From contig JANPDA010000390.1 of the NCBI GenBank assembly GCA_031431235.1, forward strand, positions 1 to 14,417: 14,417 nucleotides of DNA. Direction: 5' to 3'. The notes beneath the pieces were generated by a model, which saw only the letters and a list, made by a program, of their open reading frames with translations, had not been told where the DNA came from and did not search any database. Shown piece after piece: positions 13,899 through 14,417 of this stretch. Position numbers and translations under genes: made by a program. This stretch comes from JANNSW01 sp031431235 (lineage in GTDB: Bacteria; Pseudomonadota; Alphaproteobacteria; Rhizobiales; Hyphomicrobiaceae). Position 1 is the stretch's first letter; each line of letters begins with the position of its first letter.

Positions 13899-14417
13899 AT
13901 GCCCGAAATGCTACTCTCCGACCTGAAGGAGAAGAGTCCGACCGAGCTGCTGACCTTTGCCGAGGAGGTTGGCGTCGAGAATGCGAGCGCCATGCGCAAG
14001 CAGGAGCTGATGTTCGCGATCCTGAAGCAGCTGGCTGCGCGCGAGACCGACATCATCGGCACCGGCGTCGTCGAGGTGCTACTCGACGGCTTCGGCTTCC
14101 TGCGCTCGACGGACTCGAACTACCTTCCCGGACCCGACGACATCTATGTGAGCCCGAGCCAGATCCGCCGCTTCGCGCTGCGCTCCGGCGATACGGTCGA
14201 AGGCCAGATCCGCAGCCCCAAGGAGGGTGAGCGCTACTTCGCTCTGCTGAAGGTCAACAAGCTCAATTTCGAGGCGCCCGAAGCCGCCCGGCACAAGGTC
14301 CACTTCGACAATCTGACGCCGCTCTATCCGACCGAGCGGCTGAAGATGGAGGTCGAGAACCCCACCATCAAGGATCTGACGCCGCGCGTCATCGACATCG
14401 TCGCGCCGATCGGCAAG
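13899..14417 (+). CDS. rho: Transcription termination factor Rho (N-terminal part, cut by window end)
   Basis: The first 173 codons of rho; the gene runs off the window. The protein starts MPEMLLSDLKEKSPTELLTF (helical N-terminal domain). It continues with the cold-shock-like RNA-binding domain containing GVVEVLLDGFGFLRS and YLPGPDDIYVSPSQIRRF, then RSPKEGERYFALLKV and DNLTPLYPTERLKME, and ends at DIVAPIGK, just before the P-loop ATPase domain. All are standard Rho blocks. The hexameric RNA helicase ends transcription at C-rich sites. GGAG at 13889-13892, 6 bases before the ATG at 13899, supports this start; a second ATG three codons later is possible. Confidence 0.97.
   Translation, partial: MPEMLLSDLKEKSPTELLTFAEEVGVENASAMRKQELMFAILKQLAARETDIIGTGVVEVLLDGFGFLRSTDSNYLPGPDDIYVSPSQIRRFALRSGDTVEGQIRSPKEGERYFALLKVNKLNFEAPEAARHKVHFDNLTPLYPTERLKMEVENPTIKDLTPRVIDIVAPIGK

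Noticed and set aside
1..14417. CRISPR array, insertion sequence or prophage genes
   Set aside because: No regularly spaced repeats, transposase, integrase or phage protein could be recognised on either strand.

Overview
The window is high-GC DNA from the chromosome of an alphaproteobacterium. The order rho – hemJ – hemE – gap – PPSRP (ydiA-like) – maf – aroE – coaE – dnaQ – secB – fxsA – timA – mltA – smr is the conserved block that surrounds the replication origin in many members of this class. I cannot fix the genus; an ornithine-lipid synthase, GANTC sites and high GC would suit Rhizobiales or Rhodospirillales.

Left part (1-2644). A genomic palindromic repeat is followed by a divergent one-carbon pair: a methyltetrahydrofolate:cobalamin methyltransferase-like gene (minus strand) and metF (plus strand), with a 7-bp-arm palindrome between them. 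An unrecognised minus-strand reading frame with normal codon use lies between metF and a tRNA-Thr(CGT) gene that encodes its own CCA end.

Middle part (2745-8072). olsB (ornithine-lipid synthesis) stands alone. A tight minus-strand set timA – mltA – smr (membrane/Tim44-like protein, lytic transglycosylase, Smr nuclease-like protein) is divergent from fxsA and secB on the plus strand.

Right part (8093-14417). A five-gene minus-strand operon with stop/start overlaps, PPSRP – maf – aroE – coaE – dnaQ, runs leftward from a gene-free gap of about 420 bp at 11759-12179. hemE – hemJ – rho runs rightward from the same gap; rho is cut by the window edge. The gap has near-match DnaA boxes, four GANTC (CcrM) sites, a 23-bp dyad and a 50-bp stretch that is 72% A+T directly before hemE. 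It sits between hemE and the PPSRP gene, where the Caulobacter and Rickettsia origins lie, so I call it the candidate oriC.

No wholly new gene system is evident. The items most worth a second look are the candidate origin, the structured and C-rich rho leader with a possible 10-codon upstream frame, the divergent C1 pair and the orphan frame beside the tRNA.
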